DNA of 64,000 nt, from NCBI RefSeq assembly GCF_000265385.1, contig NC_018013.1, forward strand, positions 585,001-649,000, in the 5' to 3' direction. A program made the position numbers and the translations under genes. This stretch comes from Aequorivita sublithincola DSM 14238. GTDB lineage: Bacteria > Bacteroidota > Bacteroidia > Flavobacteriales > Flavobacteriaceae. Under the pieces are notes generated by a model. The model saw nothing but the letters and a program-made list of their open reading frames with translations, had not been told where the DNA came from and did no database searches. This document shows positions 26,337-34,513 of the stretch, piece by piece (within the stretch, counting starts at the first letter, position 1; each line of letters starts with the position of its first letter).

Positions 26337-28214
26337 ATGAAACGACTATTACTCACCGTAGTATTAGCTTGCGTTTCGTGGAGCAGTATTCCCCGGACTC
26401 CTTCCCAGACACAAGAAGATGCGTCTAAAACTTCCGCTTCGGAATTAGTTCCGAACACAAAAGACACACTCCAAGAATACAAAAATTTCAAAAAAACCAT
26501 TCAGCTTTCTCAAAAATCTAAAGATTTCAAAACTCTCGGAGAAGCTTATATCGGTTTGGCAAAATGGCATGAAGACCATACTGTTCTGGATTCTTCCATC
26601 GTTTATTTACAGAAGGCCATTTCAGTTTATGAAAAACAGAAAATGCCCAATCTTTTGGCAGACACCTATCTTTTGTTGGTAACAAATTACAGCGGTACTG
26701 CGGAATACGACAAAGGTTCCGAAGCTGTTTACAAAGCACTTGCTATTTATGAAAAAGAAGGAAATCAGCGTGGCATTGGGCAATGCTACACAAAAATAAG
26801 CGATCTTCTTTATTATTCAGACAGTTATGCCGAGGGTGCGGAATATTGCAAAAAAGCCATCGCCATTCAAGAAAAAAACGGTTATGATGATGATTTAGCT
26901 CTATCCTATCGGCGACTTGCAGAAAACCAATTGTTCTTAGGAAATCTTGATGAAAGTCTGCAAAACATGAACACCTCCATCAATCTTTATAAAAAAATAG
27001 GAGAATTGGGTCCACCGCTCCTCGCCTGTTACAATGGTCGAGGCAACATTTACAAATACATGGAACGTTATGACGAAGCCATAGCAGATTACAACCGTTG
27101 TTACGATGGTGCCGAAAAAATTGGCTTTACCCGATATATGATGCCACCCACCGCAAATATTGGTCACGTATATATTTTACAAGGAAAATATGCGGAAGCG
27201 CTACCCTACAATCTCAGAGCTATTGAAATCATGAAACGCATTGGCAACACCAAAAATCTTTGGGAAAACTATATGCACGTTTCCAATATTTACAGTGAAT
27301 TGAGCGATTATAAAAATGCGCTTGAATATCATGAACTCTATGAACAAGGCCATACCGAATATCTTAACACCATCATAGCGCGAAAGGATAGCGAGTTGCA
27401 GGTAAAATATGAAACGGCAAAAAAAGATATTGAGATCTTAGACCAAGAGGCGAAAATTTCTCAACAGCGAAAAACACAAAGCCTATATATTGTCTTGGCA
27501 GGATTACTTGCAATTATTCTCTTCGGAATGATTTTTACCCTAAAAAACATTCGCAAAAAACGGAAAGCTCTTTCTGAATTAAATGTCACATTAGACGCGA
27601 AAAATAGACAGAATGAATTGCTTCTAAAAGAAATTCACCACCGCGTAAAGAACAACCTTGAAATGGTGAAAAGCCTCATCGCCCTTCAATCTGCAAAACT
27701 GGAAGACGGTGCTAGTAAAGAAGCTATGCTTGCCAGCCAAAATAGAGTACAAAGTATGGGTATAATTCACCAAAAGCTATATCAAGGAACCAATTTAGGC
27801 GCGATTGAAATGAAGGATTATTTTGTAAATCTTGGCGAAGGTATTTTAGACACTTTTAATGCAGACGATAAAGTGAAAATAGAATGTGCCATGGACGATC
27901 TAAACCTGGACGTGGACACCGCTGTACCGATTGGCCTTATTGTGAACGAACTTTTAACGAATGCCTTGAAATATGCATTTCCCGAAGGAACAAAAGGACA
28001 AATAAACATTAGTCTTACCCAAAAAGATAACGATCTTTTACTGAAAGTATCAGACAATGGAATTGGTAAAACGCAAGGCTCAAAACCACAGGGAACAGGT
28101 TTTGGAACACAATTAATTCAACTGCTTACGCAGCAATTAAACGGCACTATTTCCGAAGATCATAAAAATGGGACAGCTGTAGCTTTCAACTTTAAAAACT
28201 TCAAAATAGCTTGA
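26337..28214 (+). CDS. TPR sensor histidine kinase (HisKA_2 type)
   Basis: A 625-residue membrane-bound sensor kinase. A signal or anchor segment occupies about 1-18. Six or more TPR repeats follow in the periplasm (about 65-345, for example ALAIYEKEGNQRGIGQCYTKI). One transmembrane helix spans 382-402. Next are a short coiled coil and a HisKA_2 dimerisation domain with KEIHHRVKNNLEMVKSLIALQ (His434 or His435). The ATPase domain has the N-box NELLTNALKYAF (537-548) and DNGIG (573-577). The stop overlaps the ATG of the LytTR response regulator by one base, so the two form a two-component pair. The ligand is unknown. Confidence 0.95.
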   Translation: MKRLLLTVVLACVSWSSIPRTPSQTQEDASKTSASELVPNTKDTLQEYKNFKKTIQLSQKSKDFKTLGEAYIGLAKWHEDHTVLDSSIVYLQKAISVYEKQKMPNLLADTYLLLVTNYSGTAEYDKGSEAVYKALAIYEKEGNQRGIGQCYTKISDLLYYSDSYAEGAEYCKKAIAIQEKNGYDDDLALSYRRLAENQLFLGNLDESLQNMNTSINLYKKIGELGPPLLACYNGRGNIYKYMERYDEAIADYNRCYDGAEKIGFTRYMMPPTANIGHVYILQGKYAEALPYNLRAIEIMKRIGNTKNLWENYMHVSNIYSELSDYKNALEYHELYEQGHTEYLNTIIARKDSELQVKYETAKKDIEILDQEAKISQQRKTQSLYIVLAGLLAIILFGMIFTLKNIRKKRKALSELNVTLDAKNRQNELLLKEIHHRVKNNLEMVKSLIALQSAKLEDGASKEAMLASQNRVQSMGIIHQKLYQGTNLGAIEMKDYFVNLGEGILDTFNADDKVKIECAMDDLNLDVDTAVPIGLIVNELLTNALKYAFPEGTKGQINISLTQKDNDLLLKVSDNGIGKTQGSKPQGTGFGTQLIQLLTQQLNGTISEDHKNGTAVAFNFKNFKIA

Positions 28215-29002
28215 TGGAAAGAGCCGTAAAAATATTGATTATTGAAGATGAAATGGTCATTGCGGCAAATATTTCTTTACAATTAAGTGAATTAGGCTAT
28301 GAAGTAACAGGCATCCTACCTCGCGGCGAAGAAGCTATTGCACATATTGAAATTGAAATGCCAGACATCGTCCTTCTGGATATTACGCTAAAAGGAGAAA
28401 TGGACGGTATAGAAACCGCACAGGAAATTCAAAAACTATGCGAAATTCCTATTATTTATTTAACTGCAAACTCGGACGATGTCCATTTTAACCGTGCCAA
28501 GGAAACGCATCCGTACGCTTTTATCTCAAAACCATTCAAAAAACTAGATCTTCAAAGAGCTATAGAATTAACGGTTGAAAGAATTTCCACAGAAAAAAAA
28601 TCAGAAAACAATTCCGACCTGTCCGCTCAGGAAGAAGAAAATGGCGTCTCCATAAATTCAATTTCAGAAAACGCTTCCGATTTCATTTTAAACGATCGCA
28701 TCTTTATTCGCCATAATGAAAAGATGCTAAAAATAGATCTTAAGAACATTCTTTATGTTGAAGCGGACCGCAACTATTGCCGTATTTTTTCACAAGGAAA
28801 AGAACATCTTGTTGTAATGACCTTAAAGGATATAGACGAAAAACTTCCTCAAAAACATTTCCTCAGAATTCACCGTAGTTACATCATCAATCTTTCCCAA
28901 ATAGAAGAAGTTGCAGGCACGCACGTGGTTATTGGCCAAAAAGCAATCCCGATGAGCAAGCAAATGCGATCGGAACTTCTTAAGCGGTTGCAAACAATCT
29001 AA
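28214..29002 (+). CDS. LytTR-family response regulator
   Basis: A 262-residue response regulator. The receiver domain (about 5-122) has acidic pocket Glu11/Asp12, phosphoacceptor Asp56 (LLDITLKG) and Lys106 (SKPFKK). A Ser/Glu-rich linker follows, then a LytTR DNA-binding domain (about 165-262, KNILYVEADRNYCRIF and HFLRIHRSYIINLSQIEEV). The ATG at 28214 overlaps the kinase stop (TGATG). A TTG one codon earlier is also in frame but unnecessary. Targets are unknown. The accessory cluster beginning 220 nt downstream is a candidate by proximity only. Confidence 0.94.
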   Translation: MERAVKILIIEDEMVIAANISLQLSELGYEVTGILPRGEEAIAHIEIEMPDIVLLDITLKGEMDGIETAQEIQKLCEIPIIYLTANSDDVHFNRAKETHPYAFISKPFKKLDLQRAIELTVERISTEKKSENNSDLSAQEEENGVSINSISENASDFILNDRIFIRHNEKMLKIDLKNILYVEADRNYCRIFSQGKEHLVVMTLKDIDEKLPQKHFLRIHRSYIINLSQIEEVAGTHVVIGQKAIPMSKQMRSELLKRLQTI

Positions 29003-29222
29003 AATCAGCAATCGTAATGATTGAATGAATTCATTTACTATCCAATTTCTATTTTTTAAATAGCTATTGAAAGTTTTCTCAATTTTTTCTTCGGAAAGAA
29101 AAAACACTCCTTCGGACAGTTTTAAAGGCTGTTCATCCTAAATGGTTTTCAAAACTCACTGATTAGCCGTTACTTAGATCCACTTCCCCACAACATTTGT
29201 TTCACAATTAAATCTTTCAATT

Positions 29223-29411
29223 ATGAAAACGATATATCTATTGGGGTTAGTAGCAGCGCTTTCATTACCCACTTCCAATCAAAGTGAAAGCTTCATAAAC
29301 ACTTCACCAGAGACGGACACCTATATACCAGTAAATGGCGACTATTATTTAAAGGAAAAAATCCTGAAAGAGGTAGGTTTTTTGAATTTATTAAAATCAC
29401 CCCAAATTTGA
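29223..29411 (+). pseudogene. Internally deleted copy of the adjacent SnoaL-like lipoprotein gene
   Basis: This 62-codon frame aligns at both ends with the 176-residue protein encoded just downstream. Its N-terminus MKTIYLLGLVAALS and SPETDTY match MKKILFLGLAIALS and SPEIDTY there. Its end KEKILKEVGFLNLLKS matches DGKIVKEFGYWDLSKI near that protein's C-terminus. The central about 110 residues are missing. The lipobox cysteine is also lost (Cys18 region reads PTSNQ). It looks like a tandem duplicate that suffered an internal in-frame deletion. Expression as a tiny exported peptide cannot be excluded. Confidence 0.72.
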
Positions 29412-29480
29412 ACTTCTTAAAAGAATCGTTAAAAATTAACCAAAACAACAAAATATTAACCAATATAATCACTCAAAATC

Positions 29481-30011
29481 ATGAAAAAAATACTCTTTTT
29501 AGGACTTGCAATAGCCCTTTCATTTACCGCCTGCCAACAACAAGAAAAACGCTACACCCAGCAATCGCCGGAGATAGACACTTATAAAAAAGTTATTGAA
29601 GCTTATGATAAGCAAGATTGGGAAGCAATGGTTAGCCATTATGCAGATAACGCAAAAATAATGAATAACGTGGTTGAAGCGGAAGCTCAAACATTAGGAG
29701 AACTGGTTGATAGTGATAAAGCAGACGCCGCTCTCTTTTCAAGTTGGGGATATGTAAACGACCAATCTGAATATGAAATGACAGTAACTGACGAGGGTAA
29801 AACCTATACAAACTTTTGGGGCCTTTGGAAAGGAACTCTAATAGCCAATAATAAAACCTACACCATACCAACACACATTTCAGCCCAATTTATTGATGGC
29901 AAAATAGTAAAAGAATTTGGCTATTGGGATCTTTCAAAAATTATGCTGGATGTACAAGCAATGCAACAGCAAGATACATTAATGCCAGACAAAAAAGCAT
30001 TACCGGAGTAA
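29481..30011 (+). CDS. SnoaL/NTF2-like lipoprotein
   Basis: A 176-residue protein with lipobox ALSFTAC (Cys18) and one NTF2/SnoaL-like domain. YKKVIEAYDKQDWEAMVSHYADNAKI is the hallmark first helix pair, and the strands GKTYTNFWGLWKGTL and HISAQFIDGKIVKEFGYWD follow. The fold makes a hydrophobic pocket used by isomerases, cyclases or binding proteins; substrate and activity are unknown. A decayed duplicate precedes it. At least three further NTF2-like domains occur within 5 kb downstream. Confidence 0.85.
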   Translation: MKKILFLGLAIALSFTACQQQEKRYTQQSPEIDTYKKVIEAYDKQDWEAMVSHYADNAKIMNNVVEAEAQTLGELVDSDKADAALFSSWGYVNDQSEYEMTVTDEGKTYTNFWGLWKGTLIANNKTYTIPTHISAQFIDGKIVKEFGYWDLSKIMLDVQAMQQQDTLMPDKKALPE

Positions 30012-30125
30012 TACTCCATAAGGCCCGACAGGCATTGTTCGTGAGGATACAATTAACCTGTTGGGTTTTTATTAAAACCTCCTTTAAATGAATTAAAAAG
30101 CCAACCGTCTTTACGGCAACATGGT

Positions 30126-31064
30126 ATGAAAACAGTAGGAATAATAGGTGGTTCAGGCTTCATAGGAAGCCACACCACAAAGAAATTTTTAGAAGAAGGA
30201 TACAACGTAAAAGTATCTGTTACCGATATTAAAATGAGTGAAAAATACGAACACCTTTTTAACCTTAAAAATGCAGACAACCTCAACATAAGTGCGTTAA
30301 AAGTAGAAGATTTTGAAACACTGAAAGCTTTTATCAGAGATTGCGAAATAGTTATTCACGGTGGCACACCATTTCAGCTAGACGTGGAAGACCCACGAAA
30401 AGAACTTTTTGATCCAACCATAAATGGGACAACGAATTTTCTAAAAGCCGTAAGTGAAACCCCTTCAATTGAAAAGGTTGTTTTAATCGCTTCGGTTGCA
30501 GCTTATAATACCAACTTTCCGTTGCCTTCCTATGGCAAAACAACTACTGATTCCTTTAATGAAACTGATAAGAAATACATCAGCGCCGAAAGTCATCCGT
30601 ACGCTCAAGCCAAGTTTATGGCAAATCAAACAGTAGAAAAATTTATTGAAGAAAATCCAAAGCTTTCTTTTGAAATCACTTCAGTCTCACCAGTTGGAGT
30701 TATGGGAAAATCCTTAAGTAATAGGGAAGATTCCACATCAACTGGGTTACAATTTCTTTTTAAAAATAAAATTGCGCCCAATCCTTTTGTGCAAATGCTC
30801 TATGACACCAATGCAGAAATGGCCACAGTAGATGTTGAAGATGTTGCGCAAGCAATTTTCAAATCAGCCACAATTTCTGGCTTGCACGGTAAGAATTATT
30901 TACTAAGCAGCGAAACCTATCCGGTTAGCGATATGACTTTAATGCTGAACCATAAGGAACCCAAAAATAAAGCAAGCGTGATTTACCAAAACAGGTTGGC
31001 TATAAACGATTTGGAAATGAAATTCAGGCCTGTTCAAGAAACTTTAAACAGTTATTCAAAATAA
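30126..31064 (+). CDS. NAD-dependent epimerase/dehydratase family (SDR) protein
   Basis: A 312-residue extended short-chain dehydrogenase. The cofactor loop is GGSGFIGSH (8-16). IVIHGGTPFQLDVEDP corresponds to the family's VxHxA segment, VVLIASVAAYN carries the active-site Ser, and HPYAQAKF supplies the YxxxK pair. It resembles dihydroflavonol-reductase-like or 3-beta-HSD-like enzymes. The substrate is unknown. It has no signal peptide and so is cytosolic, unlike its exported neighbours on both sides. Confidence 0.88.
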   Translation: MKTVGIIGGSGFIGSHTTKKFLEEGYNVKVSVTDIKMSEKYEHLFNLKNADNLNISALKVEDFETLKAFIRDCEIVIHGGTPFQLDVEDPRKELFDPTINGTTNFLKAVSETPSIEKVVLIASVAAYNTNFPLPSYGKTTTDSFNETDKKYISAESHPYAQAKFMANQTVEKFIEENPKLSFEITSVSPVGVMGKSLSNREDSTSTGLQFLFKNKIAPNPFVQMLYDTNAEMATVDVEDVAQAIFKSATISGLHGKNYLLSSETYPVSDMTLMLNHKEPKNKASVIYQNRLAINDLEMKFRPVQETLNSYSK

Positions 31065-31101
31065 AATAAAACAGAATATTAACCAAATAATTATATAAAT
31101 A

Positions 31102-32034
31102 ATGAAAACAACAATTCTATCGGTAATGATGCTAATTGCTTGCATTACCTATTCGCAAAAAAAGAACGGAACTATTTACAGGGAACATCCAGCCATTACC
31201 ACAGTGGAGGCTATGACCCAGGCATTTGTTAGTGGAGACACAGACAAAGTAGCCGGTTATCTGGCAGATGATTTTATGGCCTATAATGGCACGAGCATCA
31301 ACCCAAACGATAAAGGTCAGGACAAAGCTGCATTTTCTAATTCGGCCAAAGGTTGGAAAAACAACCTCGATTATTTTTCCATAAGTCGCTCCCCTGGAGC
31401 TTATCCTGATGCATTGGAATACAAGGACGATAACCAAAAGGATGTGATTTGGGTACAGACTTGGGAAGACATCAAAGGTGTTCAAAATAAAACAGGAGTT
31501 AAGGTAAACCAACCAATACACCGATTGTTTATAGTGAATAAAAACAATAAAATACAAACTATTATAACCTATGGCAACGACAATATTGGTTCAGAAATTC
31601 GCGAAAGTTATAGTGATAGGAAAAACGGTACCATCTACAACCATCACGAAAACATAAACACCGTTCGGAAAATGATTTATGCAATAGAGTTTAAGGATTG
31701 GGACAAAGCGTACAGTTTTTATGATAAAGATGCACAGTTCATAGATTCCAGTTCTCCAACATTAAAAAGCATTTCCTTAGACGAACAAAAAGCAATGGAC
31801 AAGCAGATTTTAGAGAAGTATGATGTTGCCAGTATTGATATGGTAGGCTATCCAGATTATTTGGAATATGAAATGGGAAATCAGGGTTTAGTTCAGTCTT
31901 GGTGGAATATAAATTTTATTCGCAAATCTGATAAAAAAGCAATTGTACTGCCCATATTTTATATTATGGATTTCAATGATGAAGGAAAAATAACTTCAGA
32001 AACGGCTTATTACAACGCAAAATTAATGGATTAG
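31102..32034 (+). CDS. Exported protein with two NTF2/SnoaL-like domains
   Basis: A 310-residue protein with a signal peptide (about 1-18, ITYSQ) and two tandem homologous halves. KKNGTIYREHPAITTVEAMTQAF opens the first, and RKNGTIYNHHENINTVRKMIYAI opens the second near residue 173. Each half shows the SnoaL helix-strand pattern (DTDKVAGYLADDFMAYNG; DWDKAYSFYDKDAQFID). It is an internal duplication whose halves have diverged strongly. It lies 37 nt after the SDR gene and may be in the same transcript. The function is unknown; ligand binding in the periplasm is a reasonable guess. Confidence 0.82.
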   Translation: MKTTILSVMMLIACITYSQKKNGTIYREHPAITTVEAMTQAFVSGDTDKVAGYLADDFMAYNGTSINPNDKGQDKAAFSNSAKGWKNNLDYFSISRSPGAYPDALEYKDDNQKDVIWVQTWEDIKGVQNKTGVKVNQPIHRLFIVNKNNKIQTIITYGNDNIGSEIRESYSDRKNGTIYNHHENINTVRKMIYAIEFKDWDKAYSFYDKDAQFIDSSSPTLKSISLDEQKAMDKQILEKYDVASIDMVGYPDYLEYEMGNQGLVQSWWNINFIRKSDKKAIVLPIFYIMDFNDEGKITSETAYYNAKLMD

Positions 32035-32127
32035 TCAATCAAACTTTCCAAAATAAACTTCCCAGTTTATAAAGCTAATTAAATACTAACCCGTTTCCGC
32101 ATAAAGCGGTGACACAAATTAAACATT

Positions 32128-32898
32128 ATGAGAAAATTAATTTTTACCATGCTTTTGTTGCCTCTATTGGCAATATCGCAAAACAGTACCGAATACGGAG
32201 TATTTGAAACCGCAAATTTAATTCCAAACCCTACGCAAATAAACCAGTTTGAAAAGGGATTAGCAGAACACAACAAGAAGTACCATGGCGAGGGGCCGCA
32301 CGGAGTAAGAGTTTACTGGATAACTAATGGACCCAACACAGGCAGTTATCATTGGAGCATGGGACCATTTCCTTGGAGTTCAATGGACAACGGGCCAGCG
32401 CAAAAGGAAGGTCATGATGCAGATTGGAATAAAAACGTTGCCGCGTACACGACAGCAGATAGTGGTGCCCAAAGCTACTGGCGCAGTCATACTGAACTTT
32501 CGCGTTTTCCAAAAGACTTTACAATTAAAAATATGTCAGTGGATTATTGGGACATAAAAAGAGGGAAATATGAAGATGCCATGAAACTCGTTGAAAAAGT
32601 CAATAAAGTGTACGCCGCTAAATCGCCCGATGAAATTTGGGGTATCTACACCAACGAATTTGGAAGCACCAAGGAAGGAAGGGACTTAGCAGTCATTTCA
32701 TTTTTTGATAAATCTGCTTGGTTGGGCCAAGACAATAGCATAGCAAAAAAATATGACGAAATGAACGGTGCAGGAAGTTGGGCTCAATTTATAAAAGATT
32801 GGATAGACGTAACCAATGGTGGCGAAACCGAAATTTGGGTTTTTGCTCCAGAACTTAGCGGTATTAGTGGTGACGTAAAAGCAATTCCACAAGAGTAA
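32128..32898 (+). CDS. Exported protein of unknown function
   Basis: A 256-residue protein with a signal peptide (about 1-17, LLAISQ). I do not recognise a domain. It is rich in Trp and Tyr, with a striking segment TNGPNTGSYHWSMGPFPWSS followed by two halves each ending in a helix. This is compatible with a duplicated ferredoxin-like (dimeric alpha-beta barrel) fold, but that is a guess. It lies within the NTF2-like cluster and is ended by its own terminator. Confidence 0.72.
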   Translation: MRKLIFTMLLLPLLAISQNSTEYGVFETANLIPNPTQINQFEKGLAEHNKKYHGEGPHGVRVYWITNGPNTGSYHWSMGPFPWSSMDNGPAQKEGHDADWNKNVAAYTTADSGAQSYWRSHTELSRFPKDFTIKNMSVDYWDIKRGKYEDAMKLVEKVNKVYAAKSPDEIWGIYTNEFGSTKEGRDLAVISFFDKSAWLGQDNSIAKKYDEMNGAGSWAQFIKDWIDVTNGGETEIWVFAPELSGISGDVKAIPQE

Positions 32899-32909
32899 AC
32901 TTTTTTAAA

Positions 32910-32948
32910 AAAAATGTACGGTGTGGCGTTGCCGTGCCGTACATTTTT
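32910..32948 (+). terminator. Intrinsic terminator
   Basis: AAAAATGTACGG (32910-32921) pairs perfectly with CCGTACATTTTT (32937-32948). The intervening 15 nt can add GGC/GCC pairs. The terminator ends the unit that includes 32128-32898. Confidence 0.88.
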
Positions 32949-32977
32949 CAATTTAAAGAATTCATCTAAAAAAAATT

Positions 32978-33313
32978 ATGAAAACTGACGAAACACAATG
33001 GAGCAAGGAAGAACTGAAAATTTACATTCTGATGCTCTGCGCAAAAGCAGATTCTGTGGAGGTCGAAGAAGAAATAGAGTTGATAAAAACAAAAACCACT
33101 GCTGAAACTTTCGAAAAAATGTCCCTTGAATTTAAGAGAGACAATGAAGATGAAAGCATCGAAAAAATTGAAGAAGCTTTAGAATGGCATCAATATTCTG
33201 AACTGGAACTGTGCCAACTTAAAAACGAAATCCATCAAATTTTTGCAGTAGACCGGAAGATACCCATGTCTGAAAGCAACTTAGGGAGAATTTTGGAAAA
33301 TATTATTTATTGA
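32978..33313 (+). CDS. Small acidic helical protein (possibly TerB-like)
   Basis: A 111-residue, highly acidic, all-helical soluble protein. The start KEELKIYILMLCAKADSVEVEEEIELI resembles the first helices of TerB-like domains, which often carry an acidic loop after a LxxxAxADG-type turn. The match is suggestive only. It follows a terminator, so it begins a new unit. Its stop codon is directly followed by a degenerate 7-bp-period array. Confidence 0.65.
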   Translation: MKTDETQWSKEELKIYILMLCAKADSVEVEEEIELIKTKTTAETFEKMSLEFKRDNEDESIEKIEEALEWHQYSELELCQLKNEIHQIFAVDRKIPMSESNLGRILENIIY

Positions 33314-33355
33314 GAACAGAGAACAGAGAAAAAAGAACAAAGAGAAAAGACGATA
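33314..33355. repeat. Degenerate purine-rich heptad array
   Basis: Six 7-bp units beginning with G: GAACAGA twice, then GAAAAAA, GAACAAA, GAGAAAA, GACGATA. It starts on the base after the TGA of the preceding gene. Period and placement match the other heptad arrays, although the sequence differs. Confidence 0.65.
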
Positions 33356-33378
33356 GATACTTATAAAAATTATATACG

Positions 33379-34002
33379 ATGAAATCAAAAATATTATTAC
33401 TTCTACTCTTTCTTTTTATGTGCGTATTTGCGGCACAGGCCCAAAACCAGGATCCGCATGGGAATGCCGAATCTGCAATTACGGGGGTGGTTTCTTCGGA
33501 AATAAACCTGACTTCTACTGCCGTGGAAAAATATAGATCAACTAAAGTATTGGTTTCAGATGAAACTCCATACTATTTTCTGCTTCGCCCAGAAGTTGAA
33601 AAAGCCCACGGCTATTCACACGCAGTAAAAATTGGAAACTCAATCAAAATCTCCGGTGCCGTAAGTATGGACAATGAAGGCAACCCAACAGCAATTGGCG
33701 ATTTTGAAGAACAAATGAAAAACTGCTATTCAGATTTGGATAAAATCCTAAAACACTACGGTTGCACTTTTGACGATGTGGTTGTTGAAAATGTATTCAC
33801 AACAGATATGCCCAAGTTTCTAGAATTTGCTGCCTATAGAGCAGAAATCTACAAAAAGCAATTTCCAACGGGTTCTTGGCTTGGCGTAAAAGAATTGGCA
33901 CTTCCCGAATTTATGATCGAGATAGAATTGGAAGTACGTAAGACGAATAAACAAACTAAAATAAACAATTATGAAAAACAATCAAAAGATTCAAGTCATT
34001 GA
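33379..34002 (+). CDS. Exported RidA-family protein with read-through tail
   Basis: A 207-residue protein with a signal peptide (about 1-21, FAAQAQ), a 55-residue spacer and a RidA/YjgF domain. HGYSHAVKIGNSIKISGAVSMDNEGN matches the family start, and FPTGSWLGVKELALPEFMIEIELEV carries its conserved end. RidA enzymes deaminate reactive enamines or imines and are normally cytosolic. An exported form suggests another substrate. The last about 20 residues (KTNKQTKINNYEKQSKDSSH) look like translated intergenic DNA. They overlap the next gene by 32 nt, which hints at a lost stop codon. Confidence 0.85.
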   Translation: MKSKILLLLLFLFMCVFAAQAQNQDPHGNAESAITGVVSSEINLTSTAVEKYRSTKVLVSDETPYYFLLRPEVEKAHGYSHAVKIGNSIKISGAVSMDNEGNPTAIGDFEEQMKNCYSDLDKILKHYGCTFDDVVVENVFTTDMPKFLEFAAYRAEIYKKQFPTGSWLGVKELALPEFMIEIELEVRKTNKQTKINNYEKQSKDSSH

Positions 34003-34378
34003 CAAACTCTACAATGCTTTTGCAACAGGCGATATACCAACAGTTCTTGGCGCAATGGATCCAAAAATAGTATGGAATGAAGCTGAAAGCAATTCCTTGG
34101 CTGAAGGCAATCCTTACATTGGGCCTGACGCCGTTTTAAATGGTGTATTTGCAAGGTTGGGAGCAGACAATGATTATTTCAAATTGGAAGACATTCAACT
34201 TCACGGAATGGACAATAACCAAGTATTGGCAACGCTGCGTTATGATGCCAAAGTAAAAAAAACAGGGAAAGAATATAATGCGCAAGTTGCACATTTATGG
34301 ACTTTGAAGGATGGAAAAATCAGTGCCTTTCAGCAATATGTGGATACTAAGAAATTGGCTGAAGCAGAAAAAGAATAA
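33971..34378 (+). CDS. SnoaL/NTF2-like cytosolic protein
   Basis: A 135-residue single-domain NTF2/SnoaL-like protein without signal peptide (QVIDKLYNAFATGDIPTVLGAMDPKIVWNEAESN). This is the classical ketosteroid-isomerase-like opening, and AHLWTLKDGKISAFQQYVDT is the usual closing strand pair. The activity is unknown. It overlaps the tail of the exported RidA gene by 32 nt and is the last gene before a terminator. Confidence 0.88.
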   Translation: MKNNQKIQVIDKLYNAFATGDIPTVLGAMDPKIVWNEAESNSLAEGNPYIGPDAVLNGVFARLGADNDYFKLEDIQLHGMDNNQVLATLRYDAKVKKTGKEYNAQVAHLWTLKDGKISAFQQYVDTKKLAEAEKE

Positions 34379-34393
34379 AGCCGCTTCTAGAAA

Positions 34394-34423
34394 GTCAGCT
34401 TATAAATTTAAGCTGATTTTTTT
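34394..34423 (+). terminator. Intrinsic terminator
   Basis: TCAGCTTA (34395-34402) pairs with TAAGCTGA (34409-34416), followed by seven T. It ends the RidA/NTF2-like unit. Confidence 0.85.
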
Positions 34424-34513
34424 ATTTCTTAAAATAGATTAAATATCTTTAAAACAGCATTTTACCCATCCCTTTCCTTAAAACCAAAGTATAGATTTTT
34501 CAATAAACAAAAT

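Noticed and set aside
28211..28213. TTG start one codon before the LytTR regulator ATG
   Set aside because: The ATG at 28214 overlaps the kinase stop as TGATG, a common coupling arrangement.
29083..29104. TTTTTTCTT/AAGAAAAAA hairpin as terminator after the LytTR gene
   Set aside because: The stem is almost purely A/T and is followed by A and C rather than a T-run, so support is too weak.
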